NCBI GenBank assembly: GCA_028554755.1
Contig: JAPTOF010000016.1
Location: 10,019,001-10,083,000 of the forward strand
Direction: 5' to 3'
DNA from: Cordia subcordata
Lineage: Eukaryota > Streptophyta > Magnoliopsida > Boraginales > Cordiaceae
Length of the DNA: 64,000 nt
Positions 33,231 to 46,212 of the stretch are shown here, in pieces. The position numbers and the translations under genes are program-made. The notes below the pieces were generated by a model. It was given only the letters and a program-made list of their open reading frames with translations, did no database searches and was not told where the DNA came from. Each line of letters starts with the position of its first letter. The first letter of the stretch is position 1.

Positions 33231-34521
33231 TATCACGCCCCCAAATTTGCTAGACAATCTAGAACGAGACTGCTGCATGCCTAAAAAGAGAAGTCCCCCT
33301 AATCCGCCACGATACACATTCTCTGTTACCATTATAAATCCATTAAGGTATAAATAATATTTCAAATAGTCTACAAACTCAAAAAAAAAAAAAAATATCA
33401 CTACCTCAATTACATGGAAATTTTCTAGATTACTTTTGATATTACAATCGAACAATTTTATTCAGATTTTTATAGCTTGTTCTAGCCTAGTGAACGACAA
33501 TCTAGTTTTTATGGTTTGCAAGGAGTGAAGATAAAGAAGTGAGCAAAATGATGCCCAATAAGTAGATTCACCTCCTTCAAGCAAAAACATGTAACGAGAA
33601 ACCATCAATAGCAGAAAGCATAGCAAACCATCATATCTAATAGTGTCAAACACAAACAAACTAATACATGTAAAATTTCATGAGTCCATAATAGCAAATT
33701 CATGTTAGATGGGCCTCATACTTGAATAACATTTAATCTAAATTTTAATATCCACATACAATGCATAACTTAATCAAGAATTTCAGATAACTCCTACGGA
33801 CGTCAATGCAAGTAATTGGACAACAAATCATATTTCATAAATTAGATGATACCTCTAATCAACAAGTGAAGCACCTGAAGGGACGGTAGATTCTACTTAC
33901 CTCTTTTCCAAGCTAGACATTAAAAGGCTCAAGACTTTTAATAGTTGATGTAGTCTTCAATCTCCAAATTCGCAATCACGATTCAAATAATTATAACCTC
34001 TTTGATTTTTTTTCCAGTTGGTCGTCCTTTTGCCTATATTAGTAACTGGGGTTGAAGTATGAAATTAGGGTGGTATGGTGGTGGATCTTATCACCAAATA
34101 AAAGAACAGTTTCTAGAGGAAGGTGATGGATTGTGTAGTTATGTTTTAAAGTTTTTTTTCCTTTCTTTCCTTTCCAATTTATTTGGTTATTTGAACCAAA
34201 CTTTTAGCTAGCATGTTTCTTACTTTTTTTGCCAAGAGTATAAATCCACTACATAAAATTATTCCATACTTTAAGGACTATGCTTCCCCTAACCTTTGTT
34301 GGAGATCCCCAAAATTATTTTTATAAGATTTTATTCCCTTTCTTATTATTTTTCCCTAGTTTTATGTTTTCACCAAACATTTGATTAACTTTTCTCTATA
34401 TTTTTTGTCAACAATCAAAAATTTTCAAATACAACGATTAAAACATGGAAGATGGCTAGGAAAAGGTTATAAAGGGTATAAGGTTTTAATGAAATTAAGG
34501 AATTTATGCTCGGGTATTACA
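33231..34521. mobile_element. Gypsy-type LTR, uninterrupted copy in unit B
   Basis: 1.29 kb from TATCACGCCC (TG changed to TA) to ATTACA. Non-coding. It serves as the empty site for the Tork-like Copia insertion of unit A, at AGTAT about 34228-34232. Confidence 0.5.
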
Positions 34522-35224
34522 TTATCACCCCCTTTAAAAAAGTTTTGTCCTCGAAACTTTATTTACTTCCGATAATCAATCTTAAACTCAAAACTCTAAG
34601 CTAATGCTTCCATTTCATGAAATGATCTCAAAATATGACAATCACTAGAATTTAGGGCTACATATTTGAGGTACTGCTTTACTTTTGATCCCTTAGTATT
34701 ATATAATATGCACTAAATAATCATTAGACCACGCTTATAGTCATTGTCATAATATATTTTAGACAAGATGGTATCATTGTTTAAAGCAGAAATATTAAGA
34801 GAATGTCATGCAGTGCAATGAGAAGTTGAAGATTGGGATCGAAGGTAGTAAGGATGTGAGAAGTATTAGAGGATGAGGAAATACATGAAAAAAATATCAC
34901 TTGAGTAAATAACACATTACAAGGAAGAATAGCTAAGGAAAGGGTTATGCCAAAGCTAATAGTCTTGATGAGAAGGAAACAATTGTTCAAGCACTATTTC
35001 AAATAAAAAGACATTACATTTATACCAAGAATGGTTGCGCCAATGACTCGAGTCTTGAGAAGAACTAATGTGGACATGTTCCCTATGGAGATTATAAAGC
35101 TAATAAAGGGAAACAAAGGAAGATGGAACTTGACAAGATTTAAAAATAATATATACCATGGCATTAATTGGGACAATCAAAATAGAGGACAATATCACTA
35201 TTAATGGATAAGATATAAGATGAG

Positions 35225-35256
<32 letters not shown>

Positions 35257-36695
35257 AGTTGTACCCAATAGAGCTCAAAGAGACATGCGATATCAACTTC
35301 TATTAAGAGAGTACAAGTTAATTTTATACTCTTGCAAGTGGTGATGTGTATGGTTAAAAAGATTATTTATTTCAAAGGTATAGATTATGTCATAAGCCCT
35401 TAACATTGTTATTTTTCTCTAACTAAGCTCTTATTATTTTAAAATGTTCAAATTGATTCATAATATTTTTCTATGTAGTCAAATTAGTCCCTAAATTAAA
35501 CAATCAAGTTAGTTTTTATTAGTTAGGAAATTTTATATTGGCTCTTTATATTTAATAAAGTCATTCAAATTAGTATAAATATGAGTAAAATAATGATGAC
35601 TTTTAAACTATTTAAATTAGTCGATAATATTTTAAGGATATAGTCAAACTAGCTAGCAAACATAGTCAAAATTTTTATTATTTCAATATATTTATATTAG
35701 TCCTTAATATTTCACAACTTATTCGAATTAGTCCCATTATACAACATAATATTATATGATATAGATTTTAGAGATATAGTACACTAACAAATGAGGAGAT
35801 TATGTTATAAGCACCAGTATTTTTCTTAAATTAGACCCTATTATTTTTAAAGATTCAAATAAGAATAATAATGCAAAAATTACTATAGAAAATAAAATGA
35901 TATTTAGTTAATTTTCTATATAATTATACTATTTAGTAGTAGTAGTAGTTCTAGTAGTAGTAGTAGTAGTAATAATAATAATAATAACAACAAAAAAGAC
36001 GATGACAACAACGACGACAACAACAACAACAACGACAATAATGACGATGATGATGATGATTATGCTTCATCAAAATTTAAAAGAATTTAAGAGATGTCAC
36101 GTCATCTTTTAATTAAATTTATTTATTAAATAGTCTTTAATACTAATAAATCTCTATGATCACTACAAGTCCCACCCCCCCTTCCACCCTCCTTGTTATT
36201 TCCTTTTATATATGATCTTTATTACTTTGAAATATCCAAATCAATCATTATTTTTTTAAAAGAAACATTCAATTTAAATCCTACCATTAAACATTTAACC
36301 AAATATGACTAAAATAACTTTATTAATTTTGTGAAATTAAAGTATTTTTAATTGTAAATATTTACTAAATAAAATGGTTAAGACATGTCATTGCATTATT
36401 CAAGTGAATATTAATAGTCATAACTGATTTTTGAACATAATGGTATCATATTCATAAGATATTTCAAAAAGTAAAAATATGAACAAAAAAGCAAAAGAAT
36501 TAATTTTTATAGATATTTAGAAATTAAAAAAAAAACACACACACACAAACCTAAAAAAAATAAAAAAATACATCTATAAATATTTAAAAAACAAAAAAAA
36601 AATGCAAAGAACCTAAAGTTCGGGATATGAAAACACTAGTAATAAATAAGATTATGCCACTTAAGCTATGGTTGCATGGCAGTCAGTGAACACTT
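34522..36695. repeat. AT-rich spacer of unit B with microsatellites
   Basis: Homologous to 8785-10885. Contains (AT)n at 35225-35256 and the compound trinucleotide repeat 35934-36062. No gene supported. Confidence 0.6.
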
Positions 36696-37920
36696 TTGGC
36701 TCAAGGGGTTAAGCCATTACTAACCTTCACTTATCTGTCATAATTAATTGGTATTTTTAGTATAGAAAATGACTTAATTTAGTAGTGAATTAAATAGAAA
36801 AGAAAGCTAATTGTTTTCTTGTCAGAAATTAGTGTGCAATCCAGTGATAAGTGATTCAACATATCTTATCTCAATTCAATGCTTTGATGTGATTTGTTAT
36901 TTTGCTTGGATTTTGGTAGTAATAATAGCAAGCTTTACCATTTTAGCAAAAAAATGACTTAATTTACTATGTCATTGCTCACTCACCATGAAATCTTACA
37001 ATTTACTTCCTTTACTGTCAAGGTTTTAGAAATTGTAGAAATTGGTTGGGTGCAATCAACACTACCTATATTTTTTATATTTACATAATTGATTAGGTAA
37101 AACTTGCTAAAAAGTTGTATTTTTCTTCTCTTCCTTATTTATTTATTTTTAATTCAATGAAGTTGAAACCAATAATACAATAGTTACTGGGATTTGCAGG
37201 GATGACATCCCAAAAGCACGAGTTGAAGCAATTCTGATGACGTTTAGTTAGCAAATCTGGAAAGCAAGGAACTGCTTCATGTTTGAAGGAAGAACTCCAC
37301 ACTCCCCTCAATTTGCGTCGATGGCTGCTAAAATGATGGGAGGAATTAGCATCATAGATCACCTTTGGAACTAATTCGTTGGATGATTGCTTATTTTAAA
37401 CTGGCTTTCTAACCTTCCCTTGCCGCTTAAAAACATTCTTATTTTTTATTGTGGTAGAGAAGGTATTGGAAATGAAATAATGTAATTTATTGGTGTCATT
37501 TTGTGATGGGAAATGAAATTGAATTTTGTTTCAAAAGTTTGTGGTGAAATTGTGGTAGAAGATCTCCGTCACATTTTTTCTTTTACAAATTTGTGTTTGA
37601 ATTAACGACCAACGATTCGGTAGCTTAATTTAGCAACCAACAGGTCAGTAGCTAAAATCGGTCGCTAACAATTTGGCAACTGATTTCAGTTTTGGGCACA
37701 CATGTTATCTTAGCAACCAACCGATGTATTTAGCAACCGACTATGCAGACGCTAATTAGTGACCGATTTCAAAGTCGGTTGCTAAGTTCAATTTAGCAAT
37801 GAGACATTTAGCGACCGCGTGCATCGATCACAAAATCGGTCACTACTGCTATTTAGCGACCGATTTTTGCAAATTAGAGACCGATTTTGGTAGCTGCTAA
37901 AGCCCTTTTTTCTAGTAGTG
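36696..37920. mobile_element. CACTA-type insertion carrying a non-LTR RNase H-like fragment
   Basis: Absent from unit A (break near 10886-10897). The right end is TTTCTAGTAGTG, i.e. CACTACTAGAAA on the other strand, a CACTA terminus, followed by TAA. The last 300 bases (37610-37900) carry many TAGC(A/G)ACCGA and TCGGT(C/T)GCTA words in both orientations, the subterminal repeats of CACTA elements. At 37237-37330 the plus strand encodes QIWKARNCFMFEGRTP, typical of plant non-LTR element RNase H/zinc-binding regions. The left end does not show CACTA, so it is truncated or hides a second insert. Confidence 0.65.
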
Positions 37921-37923
37921 TAA

Positions 37924-38372
37924 ATAGGTATTTAGAAGCCCCCACTAAGTAAAAGGTATATCAATCACTTTACTTGGTGGCATGAATGCCATAAACACTT
38001 CACTTTTACTTTTTACTAGGTGATTAAAAGTCATGTTCACTTTCAGTGGGTGGCTAAAAAGCCATAATCACTTTCACTGGGTAGTTAAAAAGCCATAGTC
38101 ACTTTCACAGTTTCACTAGGTGGCAAAAGCCACAATCACTTTCACTAGATGGCTAAAAAGCCAAAATCACTTTCACAATTTTACAGGGTGGCAAAAAGCC
38201 ATAATCAGTTTCACCGGATGGCTAACAAGCCATAGTCACTTTCATAGTTTCATTAGGTGGCAAAAGCCACAATCACTTTCACTGGATGGCTAAAAAGCCA
38301 AAGTCATTTTCACAGTTTCACTTGGTGAAAGCCAAAGTCATTTTCACAGTTTCACTCGGTGGCTAAAAAGAA
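37924..38372. repeat. GGCT...AGCC minisatellite, unit B copy
   Basis: Same repeat phrases as 10868-11310, with two differences in array length near the right end (the phrase CCAAAGTCATTTTCACAG is repeated at 38298 and 38331). Confidence 0.8.
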
Positions 38373-38715
38373 ATTACCTAAAAAAATTTTAAAAAATAAA
38401 AAATAAAATACTTTTTTTTTACTTTTTAAAAATAAAATTACCTTTTATTTTTACTTTTGAAATAATTCATTGTTTTAATTTTTATCTTTCTATCTTTATT
38501 ATTAATTTTGTAATTTTATATTTTATTTTAATTTTTTAATTTTAAATTATTTATTTTTAAATTTCTTAATTTAATAATTTTTAATTATTTCATTGTTTAT
38601 TTTTTAATTTTCTATTTTTAAATCTCTAATTTTTTAAATATAATTTTTTATTTTTTATTTTTAAGTTTTAGATTTTTAAATTTTTACTTTTTAATTTAAT
38701 TTTTAATTTTTTTTT
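38373..38715. repeat. AT-rich low-complexity block, unit B copy
   Basis: Nearly pure A/T; counterpart of 11311-11720. Confidence 0.8.
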
Positions 38716-40080
38716 CTTTTTTCCCCCGAAAGAGGTAGGGGTATGGTTAGAGTTAAAGTAGGGTTGGGTTTGGGGGATTGGGGGGAGGGGGGTGTGCCTG
38801 GTGGAAGAAAAAGAGAGAATGAGTTACTATGAAAAAAATGTTTTCTTCTCTTTGGTCATTGGAAGACATTTTTCTCCATTTATTTTTGTTATATAGATTG
38901 ATAAATCTAAAATGAAAATATAAATGAGTATCGTGCAGGAGTTAACAAGGTATTGATATATAACTTAGATGCTACTATTAGTGAAACCTTTCAAAATGAA
39001 TAGGCCATGACAATAGAAGTATGACGAGAACGGCTTAGATCTTCCCATAGTTCAATTTTTCTGGGGTCAAACATTTACTTATGTTGGATTCCAGAAACAA
39101 TAGGTTTCTATTTTGAATTGTATAGTATTATGGAGATTTTACATTAAAATCCATGGGTGAACTTACCTGTGGCAATTTCATTACTAAAGTATACACAAAG
39201 AATTGCTGGAGGATCTTTTTATTTCTAACATCTCTTATCATGACCAATTTTGACTTCTCATTCCTAAATTCATGGACCAAGTAGTGTGATAAATAGGGTA
39301 TTCCCTAGTCCTATCTTGATGCAATGGTGCCTTGAACATGTTATTTTGCAACCTAAGCAAAAGAACAATCTATGTGAAAATATACATGGGAGTACATAGC
39401 TTTATGCTTAATGAGTCTGAGTAACAATGTTGGAAAATCGAATCTGCGTTGAGTGGACATGTCTTGGAAATTAGATGCCTATTCACCAATATTGACACCG
39501 TCTTAGGAAGCAAACTAGATTGAAAAAGACACAACCTTTGGTTTTGTAGGTTTATCTCATTAAATCCACCAAATGATTCTCTAATATTCCATTTCATAAA
39601 GTAAGAGAATGATTTTTTATATAGGTCACTTTTATAGTATTTTAGTGATCATTTTAGTGTTTTAGTTGGTCATTTTCTTATTAAATTTTGGTGATTTCAT
39701 TGTTTTTATGTTTAATTGTGCATGGTTAGTGATTGAACACGATTTGCTATTCATTTAGATGAATTTCATATGTTTAGAAATAATTTTGAAGTGCTTACTT
39801 GATGAGGAGCAAGCAAAGAATTCCATGGCCAGGTCATGGACATGTAAAAATCCCATAGATAGCCCCTAAAGTGATTTAGTGAGAATTTTTACGTTTTTAA
39901 AAACAAGTCATGGAAACTCTTAAATTATCACCTTATTTGATTTTTGAAGACTTTTTGAAGGAAAAAAACAATTATGGGAGCGTCGCCCATTATAATGCCC
40001 GCCTCATAGGGATTTTAGGAATAAGGCCTCATAGCTAAGGGATTTCATGAACAACTAGGCTTGATTACAAGGAGACCTTT
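38716..40080. repeat. Duplicated spacer of unit B
   Basis: Counterpart of 11721-13040. No coding sequence supported. Confidence 0.6.
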
Positions 40081-41240
40081 AGCCCTATGGTCAAGCATTC
40101 AACAATTGGTTTTATAAATTGCAATCCCTCAAAATTGGCCAATCAATTAGCTTGACGTAAGTAACGCGTTTTTACATGGCCATTTATCAGAATCTATGTT
40201 TATGATTCAACCACCAGGTTTTGTGGATCAAATAGACCAACTTATGTTTGCGAATTGCCTGAATCACTACACGGGTTAAAACAAACACCACACGATTGGT
40301 ACACAAAACTGATAAATTTCATTCTTTCTCTTAGCTTTGTTAATGAACGACTAACGTTTTGAAAACTAGATCAGACTGGTTGGTCGAACCGGTCCGACCA
40401 AGAACCAGTAAAATAGGGGGCTCGAGCAGCGCTTAAAAACCTAAAAAAATCGATTAGACCCGGAGAACCGGTTGGCCCTATTGGAACTGGTCAAACCAGA
40501 TTTTTTGTAAATTTATTAGGCTACATGTTATTTTAGTTTGTTGGACTTAACTTTGTTGATTGCCACATCTCACAACCAACCCAAAATAACCAAAAGAAGG
40601 GGGAAAATAAAGAAAATAAAATCTATAGCAATTAACATGCAATCATGAGTCAGCAATTTGAATATTTGATTATTAAGGATGTTTATGCAGTTATTTATCT
40701 TATTTTTTGAAACATTTTCATGTATTTTCGTCTTTTTTAAAAATGTTTATACATATTATACATATAAATCATGCTTTTCTTTAGCCTTTACTCTTTATTG
40801 GATGTAGATAAGGCTAAGATATAACGATGACATTACGTAAAAGTTAGTCCGATCTGACCAGTTGAACTAGTTGACCCAAGAACCAGTAAGATGTCCGGTT
40901 CACCAACTAATCTGAATTTTTAAAACACTGTGCACTACTTGATTCTTCATTGTTTAGTATTGCTAATGACACACTAATTAAATATTTCCTTGTGTTTGTT
41001 GATGATTTGATTGTAACAGAAAATTCAAAGTCTTGTTCAAAAGATCATTGATGCATTGGAAGCAAGATTTTCTATTAAGGATATAAAAAGCTTATCTTAT
41101 TCTCAGGGGGTTGAAGCAATAGAATGCCCAGCTGGACTTTTTCTTCGTTAGCATAGAAATGTCATTGATTTATTAATGAAATTTGGAGTAGACAGTGCAA
41201 ACACAAGCTTGACACCAATTAGTTGTACAACCAGGCTTAC
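40081..41240 (+). pseudogene. Ancient Copia RT relic (unit B copy), split by a MITE
   Basis: Contains LDVSNAFLHGHLSES, MIQPPGFVDQ (lost in unit A) and, after the MITE, a damaged VDDLIVTEN box near 40990-41025 and EARFSIKD. It is frameshifted in several places. Counterpart of 13040-13640. Confidence 0.8.
40353..40930. mobile_element. MITE in the Copia relic of unit B, about 580 bp
   Basis: The left end ACGTTTTGAAAACTAGATC and the reverse complement of the right end, CAGTGTTTTAAAAATTCAG, are imperfect inverted repeats, each followed by CCGGTT/GGTTGG-type words. The flanks GAACGACTA and TGCACTACT look like an 8-9-bp target duplication, suggesting hAT or Mutator type. Unit A (13300-13312) is uninterrupted. 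Confidence 0.6.
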
Positions 41241-41463
41241 TTTTAAGTGGGAGTTTTCCGATATCCAATGTAAAAAAATATTGAAGATTAATTGGTGTTC
41301 TTCCATACTTGACACTTACTTGACCTGACATATCTTAGATGCTACTACGAGTGAAACATTTCACTGGAAATGGACCACGACAATAAAAGTATGGTAAGAA
41401 TGCCTTAAATATTTTCATGGTTCAATTTTTTTAGGGTCAAACATTTACTCATGTTGGATCAAG

Positions 41464-44060
41464 TGTAATAAAACAAAAGAAAACTAAACAAATGGATGCC
41501 TTTGCATGTTTACCACATATGTGTGTGTTAGTATATATGTGTGGTGTTTGCTTATGACACATGTTGGGTTGGTTGGGTAAATAGCTGGACTCCAAGGGGC
41601 TAAAATGCGAAAAACAAGAAAAGTAGAAAGATAAGACAGACGGGAAAAAGATTAAACCCATTTTCTCCTTCCTTTCTCCTTCCTTGTTCCTTTCTTATTC
41701 TTTTTCTCTTCTCACCCTTAAAACCGAATTTCCCTCCTCAAACTTGCTGCTATTGAAAATTAAACTAAAACAAGAAATGGTCTTTTATTTGGCAAATCAA
41801 GTAAGTTTGGTTTATTTCAGCTCACTTGTACCTTGACTTATTTATATGTTCTTGTACCTGAGTGTTTGCAAAAGTATGAGTATGTAAAGCTGCTTGTGTA
41901 AAGTTGGGAATATGTATGAAGGTATTATGACAATAATTTTGCGCAGAGCGTGATCTCGGTGTTGAAGTTAATATGTGGTTATATGCTTATAAGCTTATAC
42001 AGTCACCAAATCATTCTATACAATTTAAGGATGGATAATATTTTATATAGGTAACTTGGTATATATGCTTTTGGGAATGCTTATATGTTATGTTAGAGTT
42101 GGTTATGTGATTCTAGTTTATGGTGGAAATTATGAAGGCTTGACTTATACGTTTATTTATCTAAATTGCTAGTACCTTGATTCATTTGAATGTTTTTACA
42201 CGAATATTTGTATGAGTTTAGGCATAGAGCTACTTGTGAAGCTGAAAATGTGTAAGAGAACTAATAAAATATGAACAATACTCTTAAACAGAGCATAACT
42301 TATGTTGTTGAAATTGATGTGTTGTCTGGTTTTGTTAAACTTGTGAAACCAACTATACTATTTTAGGATGGATAATATTTTATATTGATGTTTTGGAATG
42401 TTACAAATATGTATATTTGTGTACAGAGCAATATATGTGAGATTGAATTGGTATATTGAAGTAAGGCAGGCTTGGCTTGGCATGATTGTGGTGTGTTTAT
42501 TGTTGGCAGAGAAAGAAAGAATAGAAAGGTAACAAGGAAATAAAGTGAGGTGAATATTACTAGACTTAAGGCCACTAATACATGACTGGCTTCTAATTTA
42601 ATATTTGAGTTTTAGATTGATTATGATATATGTATTTGTTGGGGATTTATCCGTGATGGGCGTATGTGAAGCTTAAATGGGATGGAAGAACTTTAACAGA
42701 ATCTTGAGAAGTGAGATAAGCTTGGCTTAACTATGAGAAATATAAAAGTTAGATATCTTCATGTGTTTCTATGTATCTGCTTGATTAGGGATTGAGATTA
42801 GAGATATATAATAGATGAGTTCTTGCTACTAAACTGTACATGCGCATAGATACTCATATATGATGCTAGAGTTAAGTATATATCTCCTTAGCTTTCTATT
42901 TCTAAGTTACATGAATGACTACCTTTTGAGTAAATGAAAGGAAAGCTAAAATAAGACTAATGCTTTTATCAGGACCGATTTAGCATAATCAAATAAATTG
43001 ACATGAGATGGATGGATGTAATCAGATTATTATTGTTCATTACTCCCTTTGAATTCTTTTCTATTGACTTATTAAAAGCTAATTGTGATCTTTGTCTCTG
43101 AATATGATAATTATCTTGTTGTGTTAACTATAACCTGTTACAATTGTTAGGAAGAAGAGGACTTGATTACTAAGCTGGGTTGAAGTAAGTTGGACAACCC
43201 ATTTACACCCTAGTATTTCGTTCCCTTTCCACTTGACTTGGGTCTTTTGAGTATCTTTCATTATCTCCTTCCAAATTGTTAGTGTATAATTAGAATTTTG
43301 AGCCTGTATCTGATGTGTTACTCGTATCTATTGGGATCTCATGATTTTAGAATTATTCAGTGTGCTTCCATGTTGATTGTGTTCCCTAAGAGCTGTGACA
43401 CCCAGCCGGCTGGTAAGACTGCCGTTTTATATACGTCTTATTGTGTGCCTGTCAGTGGGAGATGATTCACTGGATGGAGGTGTGATTGTGTGCCCTCGTC
43501 GTGGGAGTTTCATCGTGAGAGGAAGAGGCAAATAAATGCCTATCTGTTATGGTGTACAAGGTGAATTTAGTACTAATATCACGGCTCTGAGTTGCATTCT
43601 GGCTCTAACCTAACTTCATGTATCAATTTATTCGAAAGTGACTTCAATCTATCTTAGTCTTGTTATTTCTTATTGTCTGTTATTGATCTCGTTTCGGTTT
43701 CTTTGGTTAGGACCACTCATCAGTCTCATCCCAGGGGTCTACTTATTGAGCTTTGTCTCGCTCATTATATTATTTACATGTTTTTGTAGGAGTGATGATT
43801 TGGGTTATTCTGGAGAGGACCTTAATGCCGATACTAATGTAAATTAGTTAGCCTTGATTCTTTATAGCTTGGATTATTTGTGAATAATCGAACTTGTAAA
43901 ATAACTGGCTATGATGGTATTAGTGCTCTAATGGAAATATTTGTGAGTTTTAGTTTTCTATCCTACGTTTTAAAGCCTTGCAGGCTTAGAAGGAGTGATC
44001 TTTTTAGGCTAGCGACGGTCACGGTCCCGAGTTCAGGTGGGTTGATTTTGGGGCATGACA
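41464..44060 (+). repeat. 5' LTR of the LARD-like element
   Basis: 2.6 kb, non-coding. It ends GGGGCATGACA as many plant Gypsy LTRs do. The short open frames are not conserved with anything I recognise. Confidence 0.75.
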
Positions 44061-46006
44061 AAGTGATATCAGAGCAATAGGTTATGATCAGTGAGGCCTA
44101 AGTTTAGGTAGTTAGGATTCTGGTCTACGAAGTTGTTTATTTGGTTATATTATGTTTTGCGTGCAACATGTTTGAAATATTGATATCTGGATCTGTGTTA
44201 TATTAAGCATTATATGTAGTAGCAACAAGTACTTTGTGGATCTCTAATGTGTGTGCTCATATATTTGTCTAATGATAACTTGAAATACTTTTATGATGAT
44301 ACCATTTGCATTTATATTAAGTTATGTGCACAAGGTATTTGAAAAAAATAAAAATAAAATAGAATTGTGTGGAGAAACTTCCATTATCGGAGCTATTGTC
44401 ACAATTTGGTGACTAAGGATCATATGGTACATGAGAGGAGCATGGAGTTGTCATCCAACCTAATCTATCCATAAAAGGGGCATTTTTATATTATTATGGG
44501 GATAGACATGGTAATCAGTCTGGAAAGGTGCAATTGATCATTATGGGTTGGTTTGTTCATATTGTGGGTCTCATTCAAGGACTTTCTTTGCACTTCTAGT
44601 ATTCTATAGGTAATGTACCAAGCACAGTAGTAAGTAACCAATGGGTGTTCAAATTTATTTGGGGTATTCTTCTATACTCTTTTGCTTTTAGCCGTGATAG
44701 TTTATGGTTACTTATCTGAGGAATTAGTTGGGTATTATTATTCAAATCGCAGATATTTAATTTTGGCATATTCAGAAAGGATGGATTTATTAAGGCTATT
44801 GGATATGGTTTGCCATGCCTATCTTGGGTATTGCTTAGCTTGGACTTGGCTTTCTTTCTTTCTCTGGCTGAGCTATAGCTTTCTTGCATCTTTTATAATT
44901 AAGCCTAATGTAATTCGTGATTCATGGGGAAATGGAATCAATAAGGGTATCAACCACAAGTTATGATCAAGTCTGATTTTGTTGCATGTATTCTACATTC
45001 AATGGACTCTAGTTCTTGGGTCCTTTCTCTGGTTATGTAATCACTCTCATGTATGCTATCTGAAGAAGATGCCAAGTTGCTTTAGACTGGCTTATTGCAG
45101 TTTGACAATGCCTCTATATATTCTAAAAGTTCTGGGGAGCATGAACAACATATAAGGAAGTCTTACAGATTGTTAACCTGAAAATTGTGAATTATGGTCT
45201 TCAATCTATTGATCGGCACTTTTGCTGGGCATTTACTAGTTCTTTGTTGACTCACAGTTAACCTTCTATCCTTATTTGCTATGCACCTCTCTTCAGTTTA
45301 ACACCCCGAGAGCCGGATGGGATGTATAGCTGTCTTTGTCATCTAGCATATCGATTCCTGTTAAATGAAGTTATTGATCATTCTGACACCAGTTCTTCTT
45401 GATTGTATTAATTATTTGACCACAGCATCAAGGGTGTTGATATTAGTTATTGTTCCATATCAAATTGTTTTATTATTAGACCTGGTTTTGTTAAACAAAA
45501 TCTCCACAAACAGCTGCCTGATTATGGAACAGATCACAGTGCTCTCTATTACTATAACTCTTTGGTATTATCTATCTTATTGGTACTTCCTATGGGCTTC
45601 ATATTCTAGTTATTTCTTACCTTATGGATTCTGTTAATTTTATTATTATGGAATTCTTTTCGGAAATCATTTTATTGAGCATTGGATTCTTGTGGGCGCA
45701 CAATTGCACTAGTATTCAGATTTTTAGTTACTAAACCGCTCTAAAAGTATGTTCAAGATTCTAACTGCATCTGACCGTATCATGTAGTGTGATGGCACAT
45801 TCAGAGCAATCAATAACTATGGTTGATAGGAAATATCAAGTGTTTTAATATAATCTTATTTTTGTAAGAGTTGAGCAGAATGTTAATTGTACAGTCAGAA
45901 AGGCTACTCAAGATTAGAACCAAAAATACTTGAGATATGCCCCACTCCATTTGAAGACCATGGTAAGGGAAGTTTCGAGGACCAAACTTCTTGAAAAGGT
46001 GGAAGA
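44061..46006 (+). other. Interior of the LARD-like element
   Basis: 1.95 kb between primer site and purine tract. Open frames up to 97 codons show no transposon or host motifs; I see no gene here. Confidence 0.6.
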
Positions 46007-46212
46007 TGTAATACCCATCAAAAAGAAAAGAAAAGAAAACTAACAAATGGCTGTCTTTGCATGTTTACCGCACGTGTGTGTGTGTTAGTGCATATGTGTG
46101 GTGTTTGCTTATGACACATGTTGGGTTGCTTGAGTAAATAGCTAGCCTCTGAAGGGCTAAAATGCAAAAAACAAGAAAAGTAGGGCTAAAATGCAAAAAA
46201 CAAGTAAATAGA

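Larger units (their letters stand above)
41464..46212 (+). mobile_element. Large non-autonomous LTR element (LARD-like), 3' LTR truncated
   Basis: 5' LTR 41464-44060 (2597 bp, TGTAATA...CATGACA). The primer site TGATATCAGAGC (44064-44075) is one base from the tRNA-iMet complement. The interior of 1.95 kb has no recognisable gag or pol. A purine tract GAAAAGGTGGAAGA stands directly before the 3' LTR start at 46007, which matches the 5' LTR for about 190 bases and then ends in a scrambled junction. It interrupts unit B after 41463. Confidence 0.8.

Noticed and set aside
44596..45637. Frames of 90-97 codons inside the LARD-like element
   Set aside because: Hydrophobic, AT-driven translations with no gag, pol or host similarity that I can recognise.
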